The notes: generated by a model not told the origin, from the sequence alone. A stretch of DNA of 64,000 nt from an uncultured Collinsella sp. (GCA_900554645.1 USIE01000002.1:51143-115142), one strand, 5' to 3'; shown: positions 8,200 to 19,615, counted from the first letter of the stretch. Program-made: numbers and translations.

Positions 8200-8841
8200 C
8201 TATTGATATAGGTAAGCGATGGCGGTGCCGGTGTGGACTTGGATCGTGGCTGTTGACCTGACGACGTTGCTGATGCCCGTGTCGGCCAACAGGTCCAGAG
8301 AGCTGTGATCTAGCTCCCACTCTAGACCGTGTTCGCTTACCTCGGTGTTGGGGGCTATGGCGATGATGGAGAACGTCTTGCCTTCGGCGCTTTCGATGGT
8401 CCACGATTCGCCTGCGTGCAAGATGCGGGCCGTGGTCTCGTCTTCGGCAATCCAGATAGGGGCATCCTCGTAGCCTGCGAGCAGCCCCAGTACGGAAAGC
8501 GCCATGTCCGGACGGCCGCCCGTAGCGCAAGTCGCAACTACTTCGGCACCCGGCCAGCGACGACGGACGGAATCGAGCGCCAGCGCCAGATCGGTATAGT
8601 CCTTGTACGGGTCGTGGCGCTCAACTTCAAAGTCGGTGGCGGCATCGACTAGCGCGCGACCCGCATCGCTCACCGTGTCGGCATCCCCCACATAAACGTC
8701 GCAGCCCAGGCCGGCGCCCAGCAGCGCGTCGAGTCCGCGGTCCACGGCGACAACGTGGTCGCACTCCCCCGCCAGCCTACGCAACAGATCTGCGCTCGCC
8801 ACCACGGGTGAGCCGCAGACCACTAATACCTTGCAAGCCAC
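8200..8841 (-). CDS. thiN: Thiamine diphosphokinase
   Basis: Transfers pyrophosphate from ATP to thiamine, giving thiamine diphosphate. The 213-residue length is right for the family. The N-terminal domain shows VVCGSPV, VVAVDRGLDALL, YVGDADTVS and the substrate-binding YKDYTDLALALD; then the ATCATGGRPDMALSVLG loop; the C-terminal beta domain begins near residue 145. The start is 9 bases after the stop of the HAD phosphatase gene, so the two are probably cotranscribed. No thiamine riboswitch is visible upstream. Confidence 0.88.
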   Translation of the reverse strand: MACKVLVVCGSPVVASADLLRRLAGECDHVVAVDRGLDALLGAGLGCDVYVGDADTVSDAGRALVDAATDFEVERHDPYKDYTDLALALDSVRRRWPGAEVVATCATGGRPDMALSVLGLLAGYEDAPIWIAEDETTARILHAGESWTIESAEGKTFSIIAIAPNTEVSEHGLEWELDHSSLDLLADTGISNVVRSTATIQVHTGTAIAYLYQ

Positions 8842-8850
8842 GGCCCTCGC

Positions 8851-9540
8851 CTATCCCTCAAATGCAAGCACGCGGGGCAGATCCAGCTCTTCGTAACTGT
8901 CGATAAAGATATCGCAATTGGCGCGCACGTCATCGCGCTTCATGCGGCCGTGCGGGTCATAAATACCCACACGCTTAAAGCCTGCGGTGCCAGAGCTCTT
9001 AAGGCCAAAGACTGCGTCCTCAAACACCCAAGCGCGCTCAAACTTTTGCCCATGGCGCTCATCTAGGCGGCGCAGCGCCAGCTCGTATACGTCGGGGAAC
9101 TGTTTGGAGCGCCCCGCCTCGCCCGTCGTGGTAACAAACTCCATATAAGCGTCGAGCCCGGCGCCCGCAAGCGCAGACTTAACCAGCTCGGCCGGCGTGG
9201 ACGTGGCAACGCACATTGCAATGCCCGCCGCCTTCGCCTGCTCCAAAAATGCAAGCAGGCCGTCGCGCGGCGGCACCTTGGAGTATCCATCGATCAGGAT
9301 GTCGCTCAGCTCGCGATACAGCTCCTCGCCATTCGCGCCAATGCCCCACGTGTCGTGGTAGGCCTGGCACTCGTCTTCCAGTGACAGGTGCTCGAATTGG
9401 GCAAAGTCATCCACGGTCACGTCAATCCCGTGGCGGTGCAATAACTCTGGCTGAGCATAAGCCCAAACGGGGGTGCTATTAACCAGCGTGCCGTCGCAAT
9501 CGAAAATAAAAGCAACCTTGGGAGCGGCGGTATGGGACAT
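8851..9540 (-). CDS. HAD-superfamily phosphatase / beta-phosphoglucomutase-like
   Basis: A 229-residue haloacid-dehalogenase hydrolase of the beta-phosphoglucomutase-like subgroup. Motif I is FDCDGTLVNS (nucleophile Asp, near residue 14), a helical cap follows, motif II is VATST, and the C-terminal block FPDVYELAL..AWVFEDAVFGLKSS holds motifs III and IV. The ATG at 9540 has GAAAGG 8 bases upstream and is preferred over a longer frame to 9561. The substrate is a phosphorylated small molecule; a sugar phosphate is likely given the divergent glycogen genes, but this is inference. Operator-like inverted repeats lie in the divergent promoter region. Confidence 0.8.
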   Translation of the reverse strand: MSHTAAPKVAFIFDCDGTLVNSTPVWAYAQPELLHRHGIDVTVDDFAQFEHLSLEDECQAYHDTWGIGANGEELYRELSDILIDGYSKVPPRDGLLAFLEQAKAAGIAMCVATSTPAELVKSALAGAGLDAYMEFVTTTGEAGRSKQFPDVYELALRRLDERHGQKFERAWVFEDAVFGLKSSGTAGFKRVGIYDPHGRMKRDDVRANCDIFIDSYEELDLPRVLAFEG

Positions 9541-9871
9541 AAACGTACCTTTCGATGTCAAATGGTAAACAACCTGCTAAAAACGTTTTACCAAACGTCA
9601 GCCTAACATTTTTGAAACCCTAATTGGTAAAACTGTCAAGAGTTTTACCATGGCAATTCTGCCAGTGGTATAAACATGTCGCTTACCGATTAAACGCCCC
9701 CACAAATCCGCTTTCGTCCATAAAACTAACGCACAGGTGTTATCGTAGTTTCTGCCGAAAGTTCCACCGAGCACGCGAGGTGGAACGAATCACAGAAACT
9801 TCGCCGTCCCTTCGATTCGTGCAGCCTTGGACCTTTCGCATCTAGTCACCAAGGCAACACGCTGCCGCGTC
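9541..9871. other. Divergent control region between HAD gene and glgB
   Basis: 331 bases. The part near the HAD gene has GGTAAAC and an imperfect operator-like AAAACGTTTTACC (9580-9592). Then come a perfect 10-bp inverted repeat (9625-9650), an extended -10 element TGGTATAAA (9666-9674) reading towards glgB, and an 8-bp stem GTTCCACC/GGTGGAAC (9761-9786) in the glgB leader. No gene is seen. Confidence 0.6.
9625..9650. promoter_or_regulatory. Perfect 10-bp inverted repeat, putative LacI/MalR-type operator
   Basis: TGGTAAAACT (9625-9634) and AGTTTTACCA (9641-9650) are perfect reverse complements with a 6-base spacer. The half-site GGTAAAAC recurs at 9580-9592 in reverse and at 19536-19543 upstream of the amylase fusion gene. 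It ends about 16 bases before the glgB extended -10, covering the -35 position. This is a likely sugar-responsive repressor or activator site; the protein is not in the window. Confidence 0.6.
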
Positions 9872-12133
9872 ATGATGGGATCAAACGTGAGCGATACAAA
9901 GCTAAAGCCAACGGCTAAAAAGCCCGCAATCCGTAAAGCCGCCCCGCACGCACCGGAGCTCTCTAAGGACGATGTCTATCTGTTTGGCATTGGTATGTGG
10001 GAGCGCAGCTGGGAAAAGATGGGCGCGCATCCCGACACGCAGAACCGTACGCGCGGCTGGCGCTTTTGCGTTTGGGCGCCCGACGTAAAGAGCGTCCATG
10101 TCATTGGCGAATTTAACGACTGGGATGAGGAAGCCAACCCGCTGGTGCCCGTGCATACGAGCGCTATTTGGGAAGGCTTTATTCCTGGCGCCGAGCAGGG
10201 CCAGCTCTATAAATATCTCATCGAGACCAACGAGGGCGAGAAGCTCTACAAGGCCGATCCGTATGCTTTTAAGGCCGAGTGCCCTCCGGGTACCGCGAGC
10301 GTGCTGTGGACCCTCGATGACTACAAGTGGAATGACGCCGCGTGGCTCAAGCGCCGCGCCGGCCACAACCACATGTCGCAGCCACTCAACATCTACGAGG
10401 TACATATTGGCTCGTGGAAGCGGCACGGCGATGCGCCGCAGGGCGAGCCGGACGAGTACGGTAACTACCCCGGTCCCATGGATCCCTTCCCCGCGCAGCG
10501 CGGCGAGTTCTACACCTACGACGACCTGTCGGTGGAGCTCGTGGACTACGTGCGCGACATGGGCTATACGCATATCGAGGTCATGCCGCTTATGGAGCAT
10601 CCCTTCGATGGCTCCTGGGGCTATCAGACGACCGGTTACTATGCCGCCACGTCGCGCTACGGCAACCCGCAGCAGCTCATGCACTTTATCGATGCGTGCC
10701 ACAAGGCTGGCATCGGCGTGATCATGGACTGGGTGCCCGGCGGGTTTTGCGCCGACTCCCACGGCCTTGCCACCTTTAACGGGCACATGCTGTTTGAGCA
10801 CGAGATTCATCCCAACTGGGGCACGCACAAGTTCGACTTCGCCCGCGGCGAGGTCCGCTCCTTCCTGGTCTCCAACGTGCTGTACTGGCTCGAGAACTTC
10901 CACGTTGACGGCATTCGCATGGACGGCGTGTCCAGCATGCTGTACCTCAACTTTGGCATCGATGATCCCGGCCAAAAGAAGTTCAACAAGTACGGTACCG
11001 AGGAGGACCTGGACGCCAGCGCGTTTATCCGTCAGGTCAACTGCGCCGTGGAGGCCCACTTCCCCGACGTGATGATGATGGCCGAGGAGTCCACCGCGTG
11101 GCCGCTCGTGACCTATCCGCCGCAGGACGGCGGTCTGGGCTTCCACTACAAGTGGGACATGGGCTGGATGAACGACACCCTGCACTACATGCAGACCGAT
11201 TTTCCGTGGCGCCCTGGCAACCACGGGCTGCTCACGTTCTCCATCATGTACGCCTTTACCGAGAACTTCATTTGCCCGCTCAGCCATGACGAGGTCGTGC
11301 ACGGCAAGTGCTCGCTGATCGGCCGCATGCCGGGCGACTGGTGGCGCCAGTTTGCCGGCCTGCGCACGCTGGCCTTCTACCAGATGACGCACCCCGGTGC
11401 CAAGCTCAACTTTATGGGCAACGAGATCGGCCAGTTTATTGAGTGGCGCTATTACGAGTCCATCCAGTGGTTCCTGACCGAGGAGTACGAGACCCACCGT
11501 CATCATCAGGCGTTTATCAAGGCGCTCAACCACCTGTACACCGCCGAGCCCGCCCTGTACGAGCGCGGCTACACCGACGACGGCTTTACCTGGATTGACG
11601 CGGATAACTCCAAGCAGTCCATCGTAAGCTTTGTGCGCCAGGGCGAGGACGTCGACGACGATCTGGTGATCCTGATCAACTTTGACCCGGCGAGCTACGA
11701 GAGCTTCCGCGTGGGAGTGCCGCGCGAGGGCGACTGGGAGGTCATCTTCGATTCCGACCGTCCCGAGTTCGGTGGCAGCGGATATGCCGGTGAGGAGCCC
11801 TACACCTGCTCGAGCGAGCCCTATCCCTGGAACGGGCAGATGGATTCCATCGAGATAAAGGTGCCCGGCCTGGCAGGTGTGGTGCTTAAGCGCCGCGGTC
11901 CCAGCAGCTACAAGCCGCCCGTGGTCGAGGAGCCCAAGAAGGCGACGCGCAAGCGTGCATCCTCGGTGAAGCCCAAGACCGCGGCAGCTAAGAAGGCTCC
12001 GGCTAAGGCAAAGACTGCCAAGTCTGCCGCCAAGGCTTCGACCAAATCCACCACGGCCAAAAAGGCAACCACCAAAAAGGCTGCTCCCAAGGCCAAGACA
12101 GCTGCTGTTAAGGCTCCTGCCAAGAAAGCGTAA
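9872..12133 (+). CDS. glgB: 1,4-alpha-glucan branching enzyme with basic tail
   Basis: Cuts alpha-1,4 chains and rejoins them through alpha-1,6 bonds in glycogen. An N-terminal CBM48-like domain (RGWRFCVWAPDVKSVHVIGEFNDWDEE) is followed by the GH13 barrel with the conserved regions VMDWVPGGF, VDGIRMDGVSSML (nucleophile Asp), MMAEEST (acid Glu) and PLSHDEVVHGK. The catalytic protein ends near residue 685. The last ~65 residues (from about 11935) are Lys/Ala/Thr-rich (KKATRKRASS.., AAKKAPAKAKTAK) and not part of the enzyme family. Three starts are in frame: ATG 9872, ATG 9875 and GTG 9887; none has a strong ribosome site. First gene of the glycogen operon. Confidence 0.93.
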   Translation: MMGSNVSDTKLKPTAKKPAIRKAAPHAPELSKDDVYLFGIGMWERSWEKMGAHPDTQNRTRGWRFCVWAPDVKSVHVIGEFNDWDEEANPLVPVHTSAIWEGFIPGAEQGQLYKYLIETNEGEKLYKADPYAFKAECPPGTASVLWTLDDYKWNDAAWLKRRAGHNHMSQPLNIYEVHIGSWKRHGDAPQGEPDEYGNYPGPMDPFPAQRGEFYTYDDLSVELVDYVRDMGYTHIEVMPLMEHPFDGSWGYQTTGYYAATSRYGNPQQLMHFIDACHKAGIGVIMDWVPGGFCADSHGLATFNGHMLFEHEIHPNWGTHKFDFARGEVRSFLVSNVLYWLENFHVDGIRMDGVSSMLYLNFGIDDPGQKKFNKYGTEEDLDASAFIRQVNCAVEAHFPDVMMMAEESTAWPLVTYPPQDGGLGFHYKWDMGWMNDTLHYMQTDFPWRPGNHGLLTFSIMYAFTENFICPLSHDEVVHGKCSLIGRMPGDWWRQFAGLRTLAFYQMTHPGAKLNFMGNEIGQFIEWRYYESIQWFLTEEYETHRHHQAFIKALNHLYTAEPALYERGYTDDGFTWIDADNSKQSIVSFVRQGEDVDDDLVILINFDPASYESFRVGVPREGDWEVIFDSDRPEFGGSGYAGEEPYTCSSEPYPWNGQMDSIEIKVPGLAGVVLKRRGPSSYKPPVVEEPKKATRKRASSVKPKTAAAKKAPAKAKTAKSAAKASTKSTTAKKATTKKAAPKAKTAAVKAPAKKA

Positions 12134-12227
12134 CAAAAGCGTTACCACTGTAATTACCCGCCCCGCCGGGGCGTAGGATACAAGTCATAACCGTTCCGGG
12201 AGAAACATCCCCGGGGGAAAGGAACGT
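12134..12227 (+). promoter_or_regulatory. glgB-glgP spacer with GC hairpin and strong ribosome site
   Basis: Contains CGCCCC-GCC-GGGGCG (about 12159-12173) with no T-run, and a GGGGGAAAGGAACGT ribosome binding site directly before the glgP ATG at 12228. The hairpin is more likely an RNA-stability element than a terminator. Confidence 0.4.
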
Positions 12228-14654
12228 ATGAATAAGATCTTCGACAACAAGCAGGAGTTTACCGAGCTCTATCGCGATGCCGTCATGAGCATCAGCGGCA
12301 AGAGCGTCGAGGCCGCCAGCGACCTCGACCGCTTTAACGCCCTGGCCAAGCTCGTGGCCGAGAAGGCACGCACCGTTGCCACCAAGAGTGACGCCCGTGC
12401 AGCCGCCGAGGGCAAAAAGCGCGTGTACTACTTCTCGATCGAGTTTTTGATCGGCCGCCTGCTCGACAACTACCTGCTCAACTTTGGCGTGCGCGACATG
12501 GTCGCCGAGGCGCTCGACGACATGGGCTTTGACCTGTCCGTCATCGAGAACCAGGAGCCCGATCCGGCGCTGGGCAACGGTGGCCTGGGCCGTCTGGCCG
12601 CATGCTTCCTGGATTCCATGGCAGCCGAGGGCATTGCCGGCTACGGCAACGGCATGCGCTACCGCTACGGCCTGTTTAAGCAGGAGATCGTCAACGGCAG
12701 CCAGGTCGAGGCCACCGACGAGTGGCTCACCCACGGTTATCCCTGGGAGGTCCGTCGTCAGGACAAGGCCGTGACCATTAAGTTTGGTGGCCACGTCGAG
12801 GGCTTTGAGGAGAACGGTCGCACGTTCTACCGCACGGTGGACACGCAGGACATCCTGGCCGTCCCTTATGACATCCCCGTGGTGGGCTATGCCGGCAAGA
12901 CCGTCAACAAGCTGCGCGTCTGGGCCGCCGAGCCGGTCGAGGAGCACTTCGATCTGGAGGCCTTCAACCGCGGCGACTACGCCCTAGCCGATGCCGAGCG
13001 CGCCGAGGCCGAGGCCATCAGCGCCATCCTCTACCCCAACGACGCCGGTGAGCACGGCCGTTTGCTGCGCCTGAAGCAGGAGTACCTGTTTGTCTCGGCC
13101 GGCATCTACAGCCTGCTCGACACATTTGAGAAGGAGCACGGCGAGAACTGGGAGCTGCTGCCGCAGTTTGTGGCCATCCACACGAACGACACGCACCCCG
13201 CCATGTGCGGCCCAGAGCTTATGCGCATCCTCATCGACGAAAAGAAGCTCGAGTGGGACGACGCCTGGAACATCGTGACGCAGGTCGTGAGCTACACCAA
13301 CCACACCATCCTGCCCGAGGCTCTGGAGAAGTGGCCCATCGGCACGTTCTCCAAGCTCCTCCCCCGCGTGTACCAGATCATCGACGAGATCAGCCGTCGT
13401 TGGCACGAGTCGTTCGACACCACGCAGGAGGGCTGGCAGGAGCGTCTGCGCCAGACCGCCATCCTGTGGGACGGCGAGATTCGCATGGCCAACCTGTCTG
13501 TGATTTGCAGCCATAGCGTCAACGGCGTAGCCAAGATCCACTCCGACATCATCAAGAACATTGTGCTCAAGGACTTCTATGCCCTGACGCCCGAAAAGTT
13601 CAACAACAAGACCAACGGCATCTCGCATCGTCGCTTCTTTGCCGAGGCCAACCCCACCTACGCCAAGCTCGTCACCGAGGCCATTGGCGACGGCTGGCTC
13701 AAGGACGCCTTTGAGCTGGAAAAGCTCAAGGAGTTCCAGAACGACACCGAGTTCCTGAAGGCCGTGGGTGCCTCCAAGCGCGCCAACAAGGAACGCCTGG
13801 CCGCCTACGTCAAGGCCGAGACCGGTCTGGTCATCGACCCCAACACCGTCTTCGATGTCCAGGTAAAGCGCTTCCACGCCTACAAGCGCCAGCTCATGAA
13901 CATCATGAAGGTGATGGACATCTACAACCGTCGCATCGCCGATCCCAACTTCCACGTGACGCCGACGACCTTCATCTTTAGCGGCAAGGCTGCCTCGAGC
14001 TACACCTTTGCCAAGGAGACCATCCGCCTTATTAACTCCGTGGCCGAGGTCATCAACAACGACCCGCGCGTCAACGAGGTCATGAAGGTCTGCTTTATCC
14101 CCAACTTCCGCGTGAGCAACGCCCAGCTCATCTACCCTGCCGCCGAGATCTCGGAGCAGATCTCCACGGCCGGCAAGGAGGCCTCGGGCACGTCCAACAT
14201 GAAGCTCATGATGAACGGCGCCATTACGCTGGGCACCCTCGACGGCGCCAACATCGAGATCGCCGACCTGGCCGGTCGCGAGAACGAGGCCATCTTTGGC
14301 CTGACCGCCCCCGAGGTCGAGCAGCTCTGGGCATCCAACAGTTACTTTGCGTGGGATACCCTCAACGGCGACCGCGAGCGTCTGGGCCGCGTGATGGACG
14401 AGCTTAAGGACAACACCTTTGCGGGTCTTTCGGGCAACTTCGAGAGCATCTACAACGAGCTCATGAACAACAATGACCCCGACCTGGTCATGGCCGATTT
14501 CCGCAGCTACGTGGATGCATGGGAAAAGCTCACGGGCAGCTACGGCGACCAGGAGACCTGGAACCGCAAGGCGCTGCTCAACACCGCCTCCTCCGGCTGG
14601 TTCTCGAGCGACCGCACCATTCGCGAGTACCGCGACGAGATCTGGCACGCGTAA
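12228..14654 (+). CDS. glgP: Glycogen/maltodextrin phosphorylase
   Basis: Phosphorolysis of alpha-1,4-glucan ends to glucose-1-phosphate, using pyridoxal phosphate. The 808-residue length is that of family GT35. Landmarks are YYFSIEFLIGRLL, EPDPALGNGGLGRLAACFLDS (start of the catalytic core), the middle block ETWL-like HTNDTHPAM, VKRFHAYKRQLMN, and the PLP-lysine region EASGTSNMKLMMNGAITLGT with LDGANIEI (about residues 645-675). A clear ribosome site, GGGGAAAGGA, precedes the ATG. It is cotranscribed with glgB upstream and glgC/glgD/glgA downstream, placing synthesis and breakdown in one unit. Confidence 0.96.
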   Translation: MNKIFDNKQEFTELYRDAVMSISGKSVEAASDLDRFNALAKLVAEKARTVATKSDARAAAEGKKRVYYFSIEFLIGRLLDNYLLNFGVRDMVAEALDDMGFDLSVIENQEPDPALGNGGLGRLAACFLDSMAAEGIAGYGNGMRYRYGLFKQEIVNGSQVEATDEWLTHGYPWEVRRQDKAVTIKFGGHVEGFEENGRTFYRTVDTQDILAVPYDIPVVGYAGKTVNKLRVWAAEPVEEHFDLEAFNRGDYALADAERAEAEAISAILYPNDAGEHGRLLRLKQEYLFVSAGIYSLLDTFEKEHGENWELLPQFVAIHTNDTHPAMCGPELMRILIDEKKLEWDDAWNIVTQVVSYTNHTILPEALEKWPIGTFSKLLPRVYQIIDEISRRWHESFDTTQEGWQERLRQTAILWDGEIRMANLSVICSHSVNGVAKIHSDIIKNIVLKDFYALTPEKFNNKTNGISHRRFFAEANPTYAKLVTEAIGDGWLKDAFELEKLKEFQNDTEFLKAVGASKRANKERLAAYVKAETGLVIDPNTVFDVQVKRFHAYKRQLMNIMKVMDIYNRRIADPNFHVTPTTFIFSGKAASSYTFAKETIRLINSVAEVINNDPRVNEVMKVCFIPNFRVSNAQLIYPAAEISEQISTAGKEASGTSNMKLMMNGAITLGTLDGANIEIADLAGRENEAIFGLTAPEVEQLWASNSYFAWDTLNGDRERLGRVMDELKDNTFAGLSGNFESIYNELMNNNDPDLVMADFRSYVDAWEKLTGSYGDQETWNRKALLNTASSGWFSSDRTIREYRDEIWHA

Positions 14655-14691
14655 AGGCGCGCGAGCTCCCTTATGCCAGCACGGCATTACT

Positions 14692-14722
14692 CGACGGGCG
14701 CGACCGAGCGCCGCGCCCGTCG
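14692..14722 (+). promoter_or_regulatory. 11-bp hairpin between glgP and glgC
   Basis: CGACGGGCGCG (14692-14702) pairs with CGCGCCCGTCG (14712-14722) around a 9-base loop. No T-run follows, so this is probably a message-stability or processing hairpin that separates glgP and glgC expression. Confidence 0.55.
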
Positions 14723-14762
14723 CTAATGGGTTTAAGAACATCGATGACAGAAGGAGAAATCG

Positions 14763-15911
14763 ATGAGTAAGAAAGAATGCATCGCGATGCTCCTCGCAGG
14801 AGGACAGGGCAGCCGATTGGGGGCACTCACCCAAAAGATCGCCAAGCCGGCGGTTAGCTTTGGTGGCAAGTTCCGCATTATCGACTTTTCGCTGTCCAAC
14901 TGCTCCAACTCGGGCATCGACACGGTGGGCGTTCTGACGCAGTATCGCCCCTACCTGCTGCATGCCTACGTGGGCTCCGGCGAGGCGTGGGATCTGGACA
15001 GCCGCGACGGCGGTGTGTCGATCCTGCCACCGTACGAGACGCAGACCGGTGGCGCCTGGTATGCGGGCACGGCCGACGCCATTACGCAGAACCTCGACTA
15101 CATCAAGGCCAACGACCCCAAGTACGTCCTGATTCTGTCTGGCGATCACCTGTATCGCATGGACTACCGCAAGATGCTCAAGACGCACATTGAGAACAAC
15201 GCCGACCTCACGGTGAGCGTTATGCCCGTGCCTTGGGAGGAGGCCAGCCGCTTTGGCATCCTGACCACCGACCCCGAGGACGGCCGCATCACCAAGTTCA
15301 CCGAGAAGCCCGATAAGCCCGATTCGAACCTCGCGTCCATGGGCATCTACATCTTCTCGGCCGACGTCCTGATCGAGGCGCTCGAGGAGGATGCTCTGGA
15401 CCAGCGCTCGAGCCACGACTTTGGCAAGGACATCATCCCCAAGCTGCTCGGCGAGAACAAGCGCCTGTACAGCTACGAGTTCCATGGCTTTTGGAAGGAC
15501 GTCGGCACTATCGCCAGCTTCCACGAGACCTCGATGGACCTGCTGGGCAACAACCCCGAGTTCGATCTGTTTGACAAGCACTTCCCGATCATGTCCAACA
15601 TCACCACGCGTCCGCCGCACTACATTGGCCCGGACGGCCGACTGGACGACTGCCTGGTCTCCAACGGCTGCAAGATCTACGGTACCGCTCGCCACTCGAT
15701 TCTTTCGACCGATGTCATCATCGAGGAGCGCGCCGTGGTCGAGGACTCCGTGCTGCTGCCGGGTGCGCACGTTAAGAGCGGCGCGCACATCTGCCGCGCT
15801 ATTTTGGGCGAGAACTCCACGGTCGAAGAGGGCGTGAAGCTCGGCTCTGTCGATACCACCAAGGATACGGCCGTCGTTGGAAATGACGTCGTTATCGGGA
15901 AGGGGGAATGA
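14763..15911 (+). CDS. glgC: Glucose-1-phosphate adenylyltransferase, catalytic subunit
   Basis: Makes ADP-glucose from glucose-1-phosphate and ATP, the committed step of glycogen synthesis. The nucleotide-binding loop [20 protein letters not shown] and [17 protein letters not shown] lie at the N-terminus. [26 protein letters not shown] and [11 protein letters not shown] follow, and a left-handed beta-helix with hexapeptide-type repeats (about residues 290-382) forms the C-terminus. AGAAGGAGAAATCG gives a good ribosome site. glgD starts 4 bases after its stop; the two proteins probably form a mixed tetramer. Confidence 0.96.
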   Translation: MSKKECIAMLLAGGQGSRLGALTQKIAKPAVSFGGKFRIIDFSLSNCSNSGIDTVGVLTQYRPYLLHAYVGSGEAWDLDSRDGGVSILPPYETQTGGAWYAGTADAITQNLDYIKANDPKYVLILSGDHLYRMDYRKMLKTHIENNADLTVSVMPVPWEEASRFGILTTDPEDGRITKFTEKPDKPDSNLASMGIYIFSADVLIEALEEDALDQRSSHDFGKDIIPKLLGENKRLYSYEFHGFWKDVGTIASFHETSMDLLGNNPEFDLFDKHFPIMSNITTRPPHYIGPDGRLDDCLVSNGCKIYGTARHSILSTDVIIEERAVVEDSVLLPGAHVKSGAHICRAILGENSTVEEGVKLGSVDTTKDTAVVGNDVVIGKGE

Positions 15912-15915
15912 TCCG

Positions 15916-17043
15916 ATGATCAATCGCAAGGCCATCGGTTATATCACCGCTAATTACTCTTCGACCTACGGCAGCGTGCTGCTCAAGGACCGCCCCATCG
16001 CGTCCGTCCCGTTTTTGGGCCGCTACCGCCTGATCGACTTCCCGCTGTCCAACATGATGAATGCCGGCATTAAGACCGTCGGCGTCGTCATGCCGGGCAA
16101 CTACCGTTCCCTGATCGACCATGTGGGCTCGGGCAAGGACTGGGGCCTGGACCGCAAGAAGGGCGGCCTGTTCATGGTGCCCGGCAACGCGTATGGCACC
16201 ACCAAGGGCGGCATGCGCTTCTTGCTGCGCGACATCATCTCCAACAAGACGCTGTTCCAGCGCTCGGACAAGCCATACGTTGTGATGATGGGCACCAACA
16301 TCATCTTTAACATGGACCTCAACACCATCATCGACGCGCACGAGAACTCCGGTGCCCAGATGACCGTGGTGTACTGCAAGGCCACGCGCAACGTCGATGA
16401 CGAGACCAAGCTACAGATCAACGAGAACGGCCGCCTGACGGGCGTGAGCGCCGGCGTCGTGTACGGCGACAACGCCTCTATGGACTGCTGCATCGTCAAC
16501 CGCGAGACGCTGCTCGAGATCATCGACCACTACCAGGCCGCCGACTATCTGGACCTGCTCGAGGCACTCCAGGGCGACTTTGGCAACATCGACGTGTGCA
16601 GCTACGAGTACAAGGGCGAGGTCGTGGGCGTGTTTAGCGAGAAGTCGCTGTATCGCCGCAGCATGGACCTGCTCGACCAGACCGTGGCCGACCAGCTCTT
16701 CGATCCCGAACGCCCGATCCTGACCAAGGCCCATGACGTGCCGCCTTCACGCTATGCGACCGGCAGCCACGCCTGCAACTCGATCATCTCGGCCGGCTGC
16801 ATCATCAAGGGCACCGTGCGCAACTCGATTCTGTCTCGCGGCGTCGTGGTCGAGGAAGGCGCCTCGGTGACCAACTCGATCATCAACCAGAGCTGCATCA
16901 TCAAGAGCGGCGCCCGCGTTGAGAATGCCATCCTGGACAAGAACAACGTGGTTCCCACCAACACCGAGCTTCGCGGCACGCCCGAGAACATCTTGGTGCT
17001 GGGCAAGGCTCCGTTAACTTCCGATACCACGATCGTACGTTAA
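15916..17043 (+). CDS. glgD: Glucose-1-phosphate adenylyltransferase, GlgD subunit
   Basis: A GlgC paralogue of 375 residues that lacks the glycine-rich AGGxGxRL nucleotide loop: the equivalent segment reads ITANYSSTYGSVLLKDRPIA. The fold is otherwise kept (RYRLIDFPLSNMMNAGIKTVGV, C-terminal beta-helix with IIKGTVRNSILSRGV). GlgD subunits modulate GlgC in Firmicutes and some Actinobacteria. The start at 15916 (MINRKAIGY) is preferred over a longer frame that would overlap glgC, because GGGGGAATGATCCG upstream fits a ribosome site. Confidence 0.92.
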   Translation: MINRKAIGYITANYSSTYGSVLLKDRPIASVPFLGRYRLIDFPLSNMMNAGIKTVGVVMPGNYRSLIDHVGSGKDWGLDRKKGGLFMVPGNAYGTTKGGMRFLLRDIISNKTLFQRSDKPYVVMMGTNIIFNMDLNTIIDAHENSGAQMTVVYCKATRNVDDETKLQINENGRLTGVSAGVVYGDNASMDCCIVNRETLLEIIDHYQAADYLDLLEALQGDFGNIDVCSYEYKGEVVGVFSEKSLYRRSMDLLDQTVADQLFDPERPILTKAHDVPPSRYATGSHACNSIISAGCIIKGTVRNSILSRGVVVEEGASVTNSIINQSCIIKSGARVENAILDKNNVVPTNTELRGTPENILVLGKAPLTSDTTIVR

Positions 17044-17074
17044 CGTTGGCACCGCAACATCGCTCGTAACATGT

Positions 17075-17110
17075 AGAATAGCCGCCCGGTTCGCGCCAGG
17101 CGGCTATTCT
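17075..17110 (+). promoter_or_regulatory. 12-bp hairpin just upstream of glgA
   Basis: AGAATAGCCGCC (17075-17086) pairs perfectly with GGCGGCTATTCT (17099-17110) around a 12-base loop. It ends 23 bases before the glgA start, with only CTCGAATTG following, so it is not a standard terminator. It could attenuate or stabilise the glgA message. Confidence 0.6.
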
Positions 17111-17133
17111 CGAATTGCAACATGGGAGACAAT

Positions 17134-19458
<2,325 letters not shown>

Positions 19459-19494
19459 CCCACAGACGATCCAAAACCTAATCAAACCCTATGT

Positions 19495-19525
19495 AAGGGG
19501 CGCTCCAACCGGGCGCCCCTTCTCT
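19495..19525 (+). terminator. Terminator after glgA
   Basis: AAGGGGCGC (19495-19503) and GCGCCCCTT (19513-19521) form a 9-bp stem, followed by CTCTGTTG. The T-tract is poor, but it lies 37 bases past the glgA stop and fits the end of the glycogen operon. Confidence 0.6.
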
Positions 19526-19533
19526 GTTGATAG

Positions 19534-19615
19534 TTGGTAAAACGATTTTCTAGGACAACCGTTCGCCGAAGGTAAACGGATGTTGTTTATACAGCCTGTG
19601 TACAACAGATATACT
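19534..19615 (+). promoter_or_regulatory. Putative operator and promoter of the amylase fusion gene
   Basis: TTGGTAAAACGATTTTC (19534-19550) carries the same GGTAAAAC half-site as the inverted repeat in front of glgB. TATACT (19610-19615) is a plausible -10 about 62 bases before the ATG; no good -35 is seen. TGTTGT (19581-19586) and ACAACA (19602-19607) form a second small inverted repeat over the -35 area. Confidence 0.4.

Noticed and set aside
9902-12148. A 748-codon open frame antisense to glgB
   Set aside because: It mirrors the high-GC codon pattern of glgB, has no family-like motif and no ribosome site; glgB motifs on the other strand are unambiguous.
12984-15935. A 983-codon antisense frame across glgP and glgC
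   Set aside because: It runs across two clearly coding plus-strand genes and their spacer and shows only shadow composition (Val/Asp/Leu/Gly/His-rich).
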